Both the position numbers and the translations under genes were made by a program. Below the pieces are notes generated by a model, which did not search any database, was not told the DNA's origin, and worked only from the letters and a program-made list of their open reading frames with translations. This document shows, piece by piece, positions 16,232 through 24,996 of a DNA stretch of 64,000 nt (positions are counted from its first letter, which is position 1; every line of letters starts with the position of its first letter). Origin of the DNA: Taibaiella sp041660405 (GTDB lineage Bacteria > Bacteroidota > Bacteroidia > Chitinophagales > Chitinophagaceae); NCBI GenBank assembly GCA_041660405.1, contig JBAZWL010000023.1, positions 9,968 to 73,967 of the forward strand. Direction: 5' to 3'.

Positions 16232-19200
16232 TTATTTTATCAATTCCAGCTTTCTGGCAACAGTACCTTTATCAGTAAAAATCTGTATAGTGTACATACC
16301 AGAAGCCATAAGATTTAAGTCAAGTGTATGTTTGTCGGCAGTATCTGCTTTTGTTTCATATACCTGCTGGCCTAAGACGTTGTAAATGCTGATCTTTTCC
16401 ATTTTTAAAGCACCCCTGTTTAATATAACAGCTGTTCCCCTTGCAGGATTAGGATATACTGTCATTTCATTTTTATCCACCTCCAATTGGTTGATGCCAA
16501 GTATATGGGCATTGCTCGAATCAACATTGAAACCACAAGTACTGCTTAACCTTAGCACAACAATATAATCACCTGAAGTGGCATAGGTATGTGTGGGTGA
16601 TTGCTGATAGCTGAGTGGTGTTCCGTCACCGAAGTCCCATTCAAAGCCGATTACATTTTGTGGATTCACCGCTGTAAACATGAAGGTATGGCTTCCGTTA
16701 TTCGTCACATTTATGCCCTGTACCGTTGGCAACTCGCCATTCATGGATATATTAATGGTGTCTGCTTTGATACATCCCAGGTTATTTGTTACGAAGACAT
16801 TATAGCTTCCCGCAGCAGTAGCTACTATTTGTTGTGAAGTGGCACCGGTGTTCCAAAAATATTCAATACCCTGGTTGCCGGCGTTCAGCAAGAGTTGTAC
16901 ACCATTACATACAGTGGTATCATTACCAAGTTCTACTACAGGATTGTTTCTTAGGATTACATTTATAGTATCTGCATTTTTACAAGTGTATTGATTGGTA
17001 ACCTGTACATGATAAGTGCCGCTTTCGTTTACAGCCCTTACCTGGTTTGTATTTCCATTATCCCAAAGATACTGCCCGGCATAGGGTTGAATACCTGCAT
17101 CCAGTACTTCTTGCATTCCTGCATCTATGCATTTGTTTATGTCCTGTCCGAGGTTTACATCCGGAACAGGATGGATAGATGCTATTACAGGCTCTCGTAC
17201 AGTTTCACAACCCGGTATTACATAATTGATCCTCACTGTTGCCTGTCCGCCGGAAGTAGTGCAATTGAATAAAGCACTTCCTCTGTTTCCTGCTCTTATT
17301 TCAACATCAATGTTAGAGCCTGTAAGCGTATTGATAGCAGAAGCAGCATATTGGTGTGTAGCGCTTCCAACCGGAGCTATATAAAAAGAATAAGTCAGTC
17401 CGGCAGGTATGGTCAGGCTTAGGCCAGTCGATATTTGTGTATAAGTGCTTGCCCCTGCTGATGGCACATTGGTAACACTGGATAATAATGTCCAACCTGT
17501 TGCAGAAGTATTGGCTCCGGGTACAGTTTGATAGTTATTAGGCCGGTAATAAATATCCCAGGCAGTAAGTGTACCAACTGCATTATTACATTTAATAGCA
17601 AAGCCGGCAACATCAATTTCATTGATCGCTCTTACCAGGAACATATGATGGTAGACTCCGGTAGTAGTTCCGCTGGCCAATGGAACTGCAACGGTATCCG
17701 GCCCGCCACCCGCTCCACCGGTTCCTGCTGCTACATAAAAGGTATCTGTTGTGCCGAGGAATGGCGTGCTAAACGGACTACCAAAACCAACGGGTAAACC
17801 TCCGACCGGATCATTAAACCATCGCAACTGACTGTTTACACTGGCTGTTGCTTCAAGCACTACATGACCAGGCCCGCAGTTAAAACTGTCTTTAGTTTGA
17901 AAGATCATAGGATTTACAACCAATACATGTTTAACCGGACTCTCGCAGAAACCAACATCTCTTTTAATACGGGCTCTGTAATAATGATCGGCTGAAATAA
18001 CAGGAGTGGTATAGGTTACACCTGTAGCACCCGTAATATCATTATAGGTACTACCATTTGCTGACTCCTGCCATTGAATAGATCCCGGTGCATAACCGGT
18101 GCCGGGAACCAGAGATAATTTGGTAGAGTCACTAACGCATACGGTGTCCGGCAATCCGGTAATGGTTACAGAATCGGGTTGTACCCATATACTTACGGTA
18201 TCTGCAAAAGTACAGCCGGTAGTTACAGCAGGATTTCCTGCCATCATATAAAAAGTCTTTTGACCGGCTACAGTAGACCTTAGGTACACATTTTGTGCAC
18301 TTCCTCCTATATAAGATGTGGTTGCTGCAGCATTGGTATAAAGATCTGTAACAGGCGACCAGGTATAGTTAGGATAGGGAGGAGTAGGAGTACTTAAACT
18401 GATCTGCGCTATTTCATTACTGCATATTACAGATGGGTTAGTTGTTGTTATAGCGGGACTCGCATTTACAGTTGCTACAACTGGTTGCCGGGTTCCTTCG
18501 CAGCCAACGGTATAATTCAATTTTACGGTAGGCATACCGCCGGAAGTAGTACAAGTAAATAAAGAGCCACCTCTGTTTCCTGCAATAAGTTCTGCATTGA
18601 TATTAGAAGCAGTGGTAGTACCTATTGCAGGCGTAGAATATTGATGGGTAGTACTGGCACTCGGGGCTATGTAAAATGAGTACGTAGCACCTGCCGGTAT
18701 GGCTACACCAAGCCCTGTTGCAATTACAGTATAAGCAGTAGCCCCTGCAGAAGGTACATTGGTGACTGAGGAAAGCGGCAGCCAGCCTGTAGCAGAAGTG
18801 TTGGCACCAGGTACGGTCTGGTAGTTATCAGGTCGGTAATAAATATCCCATGCCGTCATGGCACCTACAGTATTGTTGCATTTAATACTGATAGCATTTA
18901 CTGTAAGGCTGTTCTGCGCTTCTACCAGGAACATGTGGTGATACACTCCGGTGGTATTACCAGTTGCTAATGCAATAGCAATGGAATCGGGTGAACTGCC
19001 GGAGGTTCCCGCCGCATAAAATGTTGTGGTGGACGGGATGTAGGGTGTAGTAAATGGACTTCCGGTAAATAATGGTGCTCCACCCAGAGGAGCCGAATAC
19101 CAATTAATACTAGTTCCGGTCGGAGCAGTCGCACTGAGTTGTACTACTCCGGACCCGCAGCGGGAGCCGTTTGTAGTTCCGGTAAGCGATGGATTATTTA

Positions 19201-20134
19201 CAGTTACCAATGGAGAATTTGATGATGTCCACACTGTAGATGTCCCATCACAAATCACTCTTAACCTGAAATACCTGGAAGAGTTGACTCCTGTAGCGGT
19301 AATAGATGGATTGGTAACAGGCGTGCCGATGGCTGTCCATGGAGCCGATCCTGTTGGTGACCATTCCCATTGATAAGTAAGGCCAATTACGGCAGGCATC
19401 GTTGCTGTAGTACTCAACGCCACACTGCCGGTATTGCAAATATTAGTAGTAGATACTACAGCAGGTGAAGCCGCAGGATAAGTACCGGTGCTGCAAGCCG
19501 CAGTAGCACCAGATATAAAGGTTAGTGAACCTACAAATCCACGTGGTGTAATAGTTGGTGCAGTCGCTTCGGCTGTAGTAGAATAACTAATATTAGTACC
19601 TGTAATAATATTGCAACCACCACCGGAAAAAGTAGTAGTGGGAAGATTAGCTGCCGGAATGGTCATGTACCGTTGTGATCCACCTGTTGCAGCTGTTATA
19701 AAACCGCCTACTGCTATCGCATATGTAGTATTGGCCGGTACTGTAAGTGTAGCTCCCGTGATTACCGGTTCCAAAACGTTGTTGGAACCTGAGCCTATGG
19801 CTGAAGTAACATTATTTGTGGCCGATAATACCCATCCATTAGCTGCTGAAACTATACCGGGAGGACCCGAAACGGGGGTGGTCCTGTACCACAATTTCCA
19901 GGTGCTGGGACTGGTGTTGGCTGCTACACTGCTGGCTCCAATGATAATAACTGGAAATGCATTTGTGTTTTGAAAATTAAAAGTAACGAGACCTGTTCCG
20001 TTGTTTGCCGAGTATGTGGGCTGAGTGGATATTGTTGTTTGCCCATTCACCCTTTGAACAATAACAAAAGAAGCAAATAATAACATGCAAAAAAGTAAAT
20101 GCTGCATACTGAAAATGGTGTAAGATTTGTTCAT
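16232..20134 (-). CDS. large secreted surface protein with PKD domain and T9SS type A sorting domain
   Basis: A 1300-residue exported protein. It opens with a signal peptide (hydrophobic LLFCMLLFASFVIV, cleavage near VNGQ). The body is a chain of beta-sandwich, Ig-like modules rich in T, S, G and N. Two long modules containing TTGVYHHMFLV, AWDIYYRP and THQY are near copies of each other, and there is a PKD domain near the C-terminus (EWDFGDGTPLSYQQSPTHTY). The last 75 residues (VYPNPARGTAVILN, then IYNVLGQQVYE and SGMYTIQIFTDKG) are a T9SS type A sorting domain. It is therefore expected to cross the outer membrane through the type IX system and be anchored or released at the surface. An adhesion role is likely, but the ligand is unknown. 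It has its own terminator. Confidence 0.9.
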   Translation of the reverse strand: MNKSYTIFSMQHLLFCMLLFASFVIVQRVNGQTTISTQPTYSANNGTGLVTFNFQNTNAFPVIIIGASSVAANTSPSTWKLWYRTTPVSGPPGIVSAANGWVLSATNNVTSAIGSGSNNVLEPVITGATLTVPANTTYAIAVGGFITAATGGSQRYMTIPAANLPTTTFSGGGCNIITGTNISYSTTAEATAPTITPRGFVGSLTFISGATAACSTGTYPAASPAVVSTTNICNTGSVALSTTATMPAVIGLTYQWEWSPTGSAPWTAIGTPVTNPSITATGVNSSRYFRLRVICDGTSTVWTSSNSPLVTVNNPSLTGTTNGSRCGSGVVQLSATAPTGTSINWYSAPLGGAPLFTGSPFTTPYIPSTTTFYAAGTSGSSPDSIAIALATGNTTGVYHHMFLVEAQNSLTVNAISIKCNNTVGAMTAWDIYYRPDNYQTVPGANTSATGWLPLSSVTNVPSAGATAYTVIATGLGVAIPAGATYSFYIAPSASTTHQYSTPAIGTTTASNINAELIAGNRGGSLFTCTTSGGMPTVKLNYTVGCEGTRQPVVATVNASPAITTTNPSVICSNEIAQISLSTPTPPYPNYTWSPVTDLYTNAAATTSYIGGSAQNVYLRSTVAGQKTFYMMAGNPAVTTGCTFADTVSIWVQPDSVTITGLPDTVCVSDSTKLSLVPGTGYAPGSIQWQESANGSTYNDITGATGVTYTTPVISADHYYRARIKRDVGFCESPVKHVLVVNPMIFQTKDSFNCGPGHVVLEATASVNSQLRWFNDPVGGLPVGFGSPFSTPFLGTTDTFYVAAGTGGAGGGPDTVAVPLASGTTTGVYHHMFLVRAINEIDVAGFAIKCNNAVGTLTAWDIYYRPNNYQTVPGANTSATGWTLLSSVTNVPSAGASTYTQISTGLSLTIPAGLTYSFYIAPVGSATHQYAASAINTLTGSNIDVEIRAGNRGSALFNCTTSGGQATVRINYVIPGCETVREPVIASIHPVPDVNLGQDINKCIDAGMQEVLDAGIQPYAGQYLWDNGNTNQVRAVNESGTYHVQVTNQYTCKNADTINVILRNNPVVELGNDTTVCNGVQLLLNAGNQGIEYFWNTGATSQQIVATAAGSYNVFVTNNLGCIKADTINISMNGELPTVQGINVTNNGSHTFMFTAVNPQNVIGFEWDFGDGTPLSYQQSPTHTYATSGDYIVVLRLSSTCGFNVDSSNAHILGINQLEVDKNEMTVYPNPARGTAVILNRGALKMEKISIYNVLGQQVYETKADTADKHTLDLNLMASGMYTIQIFTDKGTVARKLELIK
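17170..17690 (-). repeat. internal duplicated module, copy B (within the T9SS protein)
   Basis: Encodes a segment of about 170 residues running from TTGVYHHMFLVRAIN to the CETVREPVIAS region. It matches copy A at 18470-18985 over the whole length, sharing IKCNN, AWDIYYRP, NYQTVPGANTSATGW, VTNVPSAGA, YSFYIAP, THQY, AGNRG and FNCTTSGG-type motifs. Boundaries are approximate. Confidence 0.8.
18470..18985 (-). repeat. internal duplicated module, copy A (within the T9SS protein)
   Basis: Partner of the module at 17170-17690. Both are followed by a G-C-E segment and a linker with Ig-like sequence, so the duplicated unit probably includes part of the linker. The nucleotide sequences are also clearly alike, which suggests a fairly recent duplication or gene conversion. 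Boundaries are approximate. Confidence 0.8.
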
Positions 20135-20535
20135 GCTATTCTGATGTTTAGTTAGCGCTTACTCTGAACAGGTTTTCAGCTTTCCCCTTATTTATTAATG
20201 CGGACAGTATTTAGCAAGGAATTGGTTGGCTATATTATAAATTATCTGTATCATTTAAATGTGGATAATCAGCATGGTATATTTATATGAGTTATTATGC
20301 GATTTATATGAGCAGGCGATATGTGAATAAGATGTTATTTGATAAGATGTTATCAAGTTGGAGATCACGTTTATGAATATTTATTGCAGAATTTGAATAT
20401 TAATGAATAATGCATGTGTTTTCGGTCTCGACTTTTGCTAATATATTATTATAATAAAAACGCACTGTAATTTGAAATGCTATGCTTTGTGTAAATCAGT
20501 GTTATCCCCGATAGATTAGTATTGAACTTCATTCT
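20135..20535. other. intergenic region upstream of the T9SS gene
   Basis: AT-rich stretch of about 400 bases without a credible reading frame. It should hold the leftward promoter of the T9SS gene. I found no certain promoter motif. Confidence 0.5.
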
Positions 20536-20606
20536 AACTTCGCATCGCATAAGAAGTTTGACGGAGTGGTTTCCGTGCCGGTGGTTCCTATCTAATGGAT
20601 CACCGG
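20536..20606 (+). other. run of three adjacent stem-loops, candidate structured RNA or leader
   Basis: Three hairpins follow one another with almost no spacer: AACTTC/GAAGTT (20536-20558), ACGGA/TCCGT (20561-20576) and CCGGTGGTTC/GGATCACCGG (20578-20606, 10 pairs). The last includes two G-T pairs that are stable only in plus-strand RNA. The set lies about 70 bases before a small plus-strand frame. No T tract follows, so it does not look like a plain terminator. No known riboswitch or tRNA fold was recognised. Confidence 0.4.
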
Positions 20607-20674
20607 TTTATTAACTAATTGTTTGTAGTAAAAACATTACAGAACAGAAAACGACCGAGTTTTTAGTTTTGTAG

Positions 20675-20944
20675 ATGATTTTGCATGATAAAATAGCACT
20701 GCAATTAGTTTGCATGTGGATGCATAGACCACCTGGCTGTCAGGAATCATTTGGTTACCTGATTTCTTCATTTATTAAAAACAATCCCTTCATTGAAACT
20801 ATAGAAGAGCTGGAAGAAGTATTGATTACTTCAAAAAGAATCGCTGGTAAAATAGTTGTTCAATATCCATCAGATAAATACTTAAATCTTTCCCACAAAA
20901 CATTCTCCTCCGCGCTGGACAATTTTATTAATTGCTTAAATTAA
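20675..20944 (+). CDS. small hypothetical protein
   Basis: An 89-residue frame starting with ATG. The second half (IETIEELEEVLITSKRIAGKIVVQYPSDKYLNLSHKTFSSALDNFINCLN) has the alternating pattern of a real soluble protein, and the first part is less ordered. No signal peptide or known motif is seen. It stands alone between the divergent T9SS gene and the DUF1800 gene, just downstream of the candidate structured RNA. I do not recognise a family and assign no function. Confidence 0.45.
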   Translation: MILHDKIALQLVCMWMHRPPGCQESFGYLISSFIKNNPFIETIEELEEVLITSKRIAGKIVVQYPSDKYLNLSHKTFSSALDNFINCLN

Positions 20945-21143
20945 TGTTGGTCAAAAGCTGCTATAACACACCTTTCCTATATATGATGGTGCACCACGCA
21001 GTAGTACGATTTCCATGATTGGTGTTATGAAAAATGGATAACAAAGACATCATATAGATTTAACTTTTCAAAGCTTAAACCTATTCGTAAATTTAGAATC
21101 TTATCTTTCTTTCTAAGCGTGTATACAATAGGCTAAACCAATA

Positions 21144-22628
21144 ATGGAAGTTACCAGGCAAATAAAAAATCAACATTTACTTTGGCGTGCAGGTTTCGGG
21201 ATCACGGTAAGTGATCTTTCTGTGATTGATAGCATCAATCCGGCAAAGCTTTATAAAAAGATAGAGAAAGAATCGGCTTCAGAACTTATCATGCTGGACA
21301 CAGCTAGTGCTACAGTTAAGAATGCATTGCTTCTCAAGGCAGATCCGTTGGAAATGCAGATGAATCCTGAGGAGCAAAAGAGATTCAATACGGAACAACG
21401 GCGCATTATTAATAAACAAAGTAATGAAGATATTAAACATCTTACCCTTGCCTGGTTAAATCAGATGGTCGGTAACGGTGCCCGTTTAAGGGAAAAACTG
21501 GCATTGTTCTGGCATGGGCATTTTGCATGCAGAGTGAACAATAGCCTTTATCAGCAACAGTTATTACATATCATACGCCAAAATGCTTTAGGCAATTTTG
21601 GAACGCTGTTACGCAGTGTGAGCAAAAGCGCCGCGATGTTATCTTTCCTAAATAATCAGCAGAACAAAAAGAAAAGACCAAATGAAAACTTTGCCCGTGA
21701 GGTTATGGAACTGTTCACAATGGGTAGGGGCAATTATACAGAAACAGATGTAAAGGAAGCTGCGCGCGCCTTTACAGGATGGCAATATGAAAAAGATGGC
21801 AGTTTTGTTTTTCGGGAAAAAGTACATGACGACGGAAGTAAGACGGTGTTAGGGACAAGTGGAAATTTATCTGGTGATGATGTTTTAGATATTATTCTGA
21901 AGCAAAAGCAAACGGCGATTTACATCACTCAGAAAATTTACCGCCATTTTGTAAATGAAGAAATAGATACACAACATATCATCTGGCTATCAGATCGGTT
22001 TTACAATAGCAATTATGACATTGGAAAACTGATGCATGATATTTTTACCAGCGATTGGTTTTATGAAGAAAAGAATATCGGTACGCACATTAAATCTCCT
22101 GTAGAATACCTTACAGGCGTCCGCTGCATTCTTCCCATGACCTTGCAAAATGAAGAGGTACAAATACTGCTGCAAAGAATATTGGGCCAGTGGTTGTTTA
22201 ATCCGCCTAATGTAGCAGGCTGGCCTGGTGGCACAGCCTGGATAGATAGTTCCAGCCTTATGCTGCGGCTACGTGTGCCCGGATTAATTAAGAATGATGA
22301 AACTATAAACCTTAAGCCCAAAGGTGATGATGATGTACAGATGGGAAGTAAAGAAATGTTCAATACCAATGGCGGTGGGAAAAAGAAAAAAGCGGGTTCA
22401 GGTTATCAGATCCTGGCACAGATCAACTGGGATGTATACCGCAAGGCATTAGGAAAGATGACTGTCGAAGAAACCTATCGTAAACTGGAAAGCATATTAC
22501 TCCAGGTGCCTGTAGCGGCGTCCAATAAAGATGCAGTCAACGCTATGGCTAAAAACACAACTCAGGAAGAATACTTGCAAACGCTTACTATAGCGCTTAT
22601 GAGTATTCCTGAATACCAGTTGAGTTAA
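21144..22628 (+). CDS. DUF1800 domain-containing protein
   Basis: A 494-residue protein with the DUF1800 hallmarks: HLLWRAGFG at the N-terminus, REKLALFWHGHFA, NFAREVMELFTMGRGNYTETDVKEAARAFTGW, and SPVEYLTGVRCILP followed by PPNVAGWPGG. The biochemical role of the family is not established. It is nearly always encoded with a DUF1501 protein, as here, where the partner follows after 19 bases. No signal peptide is visible, while the partner has a Tat-type leader, so export, if any, might depend on the partner. A lysine-rich insert (GGGKKKKAGSG) near residue 415 is a likely flexible loop. Confidence 0.9.
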   Translation: MEVTRQIKNQHLLWRAGFGITVSDLSVIDSINPAKLYKKIEKESASELIMLDTASATVKNALLLKADPLEMQMNPEEQKRFNTEQRRIINKQSNEDIKHLTLAWLNQMVGNGARLREKLALFWHGHFACRVNNSLYQQQLLHIIRQNALGNFGTLLRSVSKSAAMLSFLNNQQNKKKRPNENFAREVMELFTMGRGNYTETDVKEAARAFTGWQYEKDGSFVFREKVHDDGSKTVLGTSGNLSGDDVLDIILKQKQTAIYITQKIYRHFVNEEIDTQHIIWLSDRFYNSNYDIGKLMHDIFTSDWFYEEKNIGTHIKSPVEYLTGVRCILPMTLQNEEVQILLQRILGQWLFNPPNVAGWPGGTAWIDSSSLMLRLRVPGLIKNDETINLKPKGDDDVQMGSKEMFNTNGGGKKKKAGSGYQILAQINWDVYRKALGKMTVEETYRKLESILLQVPVAASNKDAVNAMAKNTTQEEYLQTLTIALMSIPEYQLS

Positions 22629-22647
22629 TCATTATTAAAAGAAGGAG

Positions 22648-23862
22648 ATGTATATCAAACGAAGAACATTCCTCAAGTTAGGGTCAATGGCAACGGCTTC
22701 GCTTTTTGTGCCCCGATTGCTACAGGCTATGGGGACATCACAAAATGTAGTTCCACGAGGAAATAAAGTATTGGTGGTATTACAATTAACTGGCGGCAAT
22801 GATGGCTTGAACACCGTTATTCCTGTTCGCAATGATATTTATTATAAGTCGCGCCCATCGCTGGCTTTAAGCAAAGAAAAAGCATTGTTACTTACGGATG
22901 ATGTCGCTATTCACCCCGAGTTACCCTTTTTTCGTTCCCTGTATGATGAAGGAAATCTTTCCATATTGAACAGTGTAGGCTATCCGGAACCCGATAGAAG
23001 CCACTTCCGGAGTATGGACATTTGGCAGAGTGCCAGTGAAAGTAATGAGGTATGGCAAACAGGCTGGCTCGGAAGATACCTGGATGCACAATGCCATTCT
23101 TGCGATCTGCCTACTCAGGCTATTGAGATTGATGATACCCTAAGCCTGGCACTAAAAGGTGATGTGCAAAAAGCAATTGCTTTGCAGAATCCGAAACAAC
23201 TTTTTAATAACAGCAATAAAGATTATCTGCGAAAATTGTCTTCGACACATCAATATGATCAACATCAGCTAGAGCATGAAAGGCCCGTTGATTATTTATA
23301 CAAAACGATGGCAGGAACTTTAAGCAGCGCAGACTATATTTTTGAAAAAAGCAAGGCTAAGGCAACAACCGCAACTTATCCGGCAACACAGTTAGGTAAA
23401 AGCCTTAAAACAATTGCTTCCCTTATTCTATCAGATATTAATACCCAGGTCTATTATGTAAGTGTTGGCAGCTTTGATACGCATGTAAACCAGGCCGGAC
23501 AACAAGGTAAGTTGTTTAAACAGATCAATGATGCTACTGCTGCATTTACACAGGACCTGAAAGATAACAACAGGTTTGAAGATGTATTGCTGTTTACTTT
23601 CAGTGAATTTGGACGTAGGGTAGCTCAGAATGCCAGTAACGGTACAGACCATGGCACAGCAAACAATATGTTCTTTATCGGTGGTGGCTTAAAAGAAAAA
23701 GGTGTGCTCAACGTACTCCCTGATCTTGAAGATCTTCAGGATGGTGATCTTAAGTACAAGGTAGATTTTAAAAGTGTGTATGCAACAGTTTTAAAGCATT
23801 GGCTCGGAGCTGATGACCGTACTATCCTGGGAAGAAAAGAAGAGTATCTTAACTTTGTCTGA
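22648..23862 (+). CDS. DUF1501 domain-containing protein with Tat-type signal
   Basis: A 404-residue protein of the DUF1501 (sulfatase-like, alkaline-phosphatase-superfamily) group. It begins MYIKRRTFLKLGSMATASLF, a twin-arginine-type leader, so it is probably exported folded. Family motifs include LVVLQLTGGNDGLNTVIP, YPEPDRSHFRSMDIWQSA, VYYVSVGSFDTHVNQAGQQ and TFSEFGRRVAQNASNGTDHGTA. The function of the family is not known; cell-surface or polymer-related roles have been suggested. It has a good Shine-Dalgarno-like AAGGAG directly before the ATG, which is rare in this window, and is cotranscribed with the DUF1800 gene. Confidence 0.9.
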   Translation: MYIKRRTFLKLGSMATASLFVPRLLQAMGTSQNVVPRGNKVLVVLQLTGGNDGLNTVIPVRNDIYYKSRPSLALSKEKALLLTDDVAIHPELPFFRSLYDEGNLSILNSVGYPEPDRSHFRSMDIWQSASESNEVWQTGWLGRYLDAQCHSCDLPTQAIEIDDTLSLALKGDVQKAIALQNPKQLFNNSNKDYLRKLSSTHQYDQHQLEHERPVDYLYKTMAGTLSSADYIFEKSKAKATTATYPATQLGKSLKTIASLILSDINTQVYYVSVGSFDTHVNQAGQQGKLFKQINDATAAFTQDLKDNNRFEDVLLFTFSEFGRRVAQNASNGTDHGTANNMFFIGGGLKEKGVLNVLPDLEDLQDGDLKYKVDFKSVYATVLKHWLGADDRTILGRKEEYLNFV

Positions 23863-23876
23863 TATTGTTTTTGTAA

Positions 23877-23909
23877 AACTGCCCAAAGCTCTAAACCTTT
23901 TGGACAGTT
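23877..23909. terminator. imperfect hairpin between converging genes
   Basis: AACTG-CCAAA pairs with TTTGG-CAGTT, with one mismatch in the stem. It lies between the DUF1501 stop and the stop of the converging regulator gene, and probably ends both units. No long T tract is present, so this is tentative. Confidence 0.4.
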
Positions 23910-23918
23910 GCTAATAAT

Positions 23919-24977
23919 TTAATTAGCCAGGTTCTGAAGTTTTTTTGAGTCCTTTATTACAATATCGCCCTGGCTTATAATATCAATCAATCCCTCATCT
24001 TTAAAGTCGCTAAGCACGCGGACCAATGATTCTTTTGCAGCGCCTGCAATATTGGCCAGGCTCCCACGACTGATATTGATCGTGAATTTTTCTTCTTCTC
24101 CACGGTATTTCTTGTCAATGGCGATCAAAGCATCCGCAACTTTTTTACGTAACGAATTGTAGGCCATGCTTAGTAATTGCTGCTCTTTTTCTGTAATGTC
24201 ATTAGCTAAAAGACAGACGAACTTACGAACTACCTCTACATTACTGCTCATGAGTTTGTCAAAATCTTCCCGCGGAATAATGGCAACTTCAGTATCTTCC
24301 AGTGCTTCGGCAGTTTCTTTATAAGTAGTATTTTCCAGCATGGCAATATATCCAAAGAAGTCACCTTCTTTATACAATTTTGTTACCAGCTCCTTGCCGT
24401 CATCGTTTGTTTTATAAGTTTTTACTTTTCCTTTCTGGATAAAGTACATTTTATACGGCGTTTTTTCTTCCGCATAAATGACCTGCTTTTTCTTAAATTT
24501 TCTGATCTCTCTTTCCTCGGCAAGTGCTTTTAGCGGATCTTTTCCGCCTATTGTTACTATAAGTTTATTTATCCCTTCAAGCCCTGATGCCAGTTCTTGT
24601 TTTATTGATTCCAGTTTTCGTAACCGCGTTTCAATAGCGGTAAGTAATTCTGTTTCTGTAAATGGCTTGGTTATATAATCATCAGCGCCCAGCTGCATGC
24701 CTTTTCTTATTTCATCCCGTTCTGTTTTAGCAGTAATAAAGATGAAGGGGATATTCTGTGTTTCGGGCTTTTTCTGAAGCATATGAATCACTCCGTATCC
24801 ATCCAGAACAGGCATCATAATATCACAAACAATAAGGTCGGGCTTATGTTCTATGGCAATTGCCACACCCTCTTTCCCATCCTTTGCAGTAAGTACCTTG
24901 TAATCTGAAAGTTCCAGTATCTCTGCCATATTCTCCCGGATCACAGTGTTGTCTTCAATTAGTAAAATGGTTCTCAT
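23919..24977 (-). CDS. response regulator with CRP-type effector: receiver, cyclic-nucleotide-binding fold and HTH
   Basis: A 352-residue transcription regulator. Residues 1-120 are a receiver domain (phospho-acceptor aspartate 52 in VCDIMMPVLDG, threonine 82, lysine 104 in YITKPF). A short coiled linker follows, then a cNMP-binding beta-roll (FIQKGKVKTYK, EGDFFGYIAML) and a CRP/FNR HTH whose recognition helix reads AAKESLVRVLSDF, keeping the glutamate and arginine that contact the operator in CRP and FNR. The ATG 20 bases after the kinase stop is used; only a TTG lies upstream. It is the last gene of the run from the usher to the sensors and is the best candidate to bind the FNR-like palindromes in front of both pilin-like genes. 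Phosphorylation, rather than a nucleotide, is the likely trigger. Confidence 0.9.
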   Translation of the reverse strand: MRTILLIEDNTVIRENMAEILELSDYKVLTAKDGKEGVAIAIEHKPDLIVCDIMMPVLDGYGVIHMLQKKPETQNIPFIFITAKTERDEIRKGMQLGADDYITKPFTETELLTAIETRLRKLESIKQELASGLEGINKLIVTIGGKDPLKALAEEREIRKFKKKQVIYAEEKTPYKMYFIQKGKVKTYKTNDDGKELVTKLYKEGDFFGYIAMLENTTYKETAEALEDTEVAIIPREDFDKLMSSNVEVVRKFVCLLANDITEKEQQLLSMAYNSLRKKVADALIAIDKKYRGEEEKFTINISRGSLANIAGAAKESLVRVLSDFKDEGLIDIISQGDIVIKDSKKLQNLAN

Positions 24978-24996
24978 AGTTTGGTTATTCGTTGGT

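Noticed and set aside
20536..20606. tRNA or known riboswitch
   Set aside because: The stems do not form a cloverleaf and I recognise no riboswitch consensus; listed only as a structured candidate.
21226..21238. Another TTGAT/ATCAA palindrome resembling the FNR-like sites
   Set aside because: It has a 3-base spacer instead of 4 and lies inside the DUF1800 coding region, so it is most likely chance.
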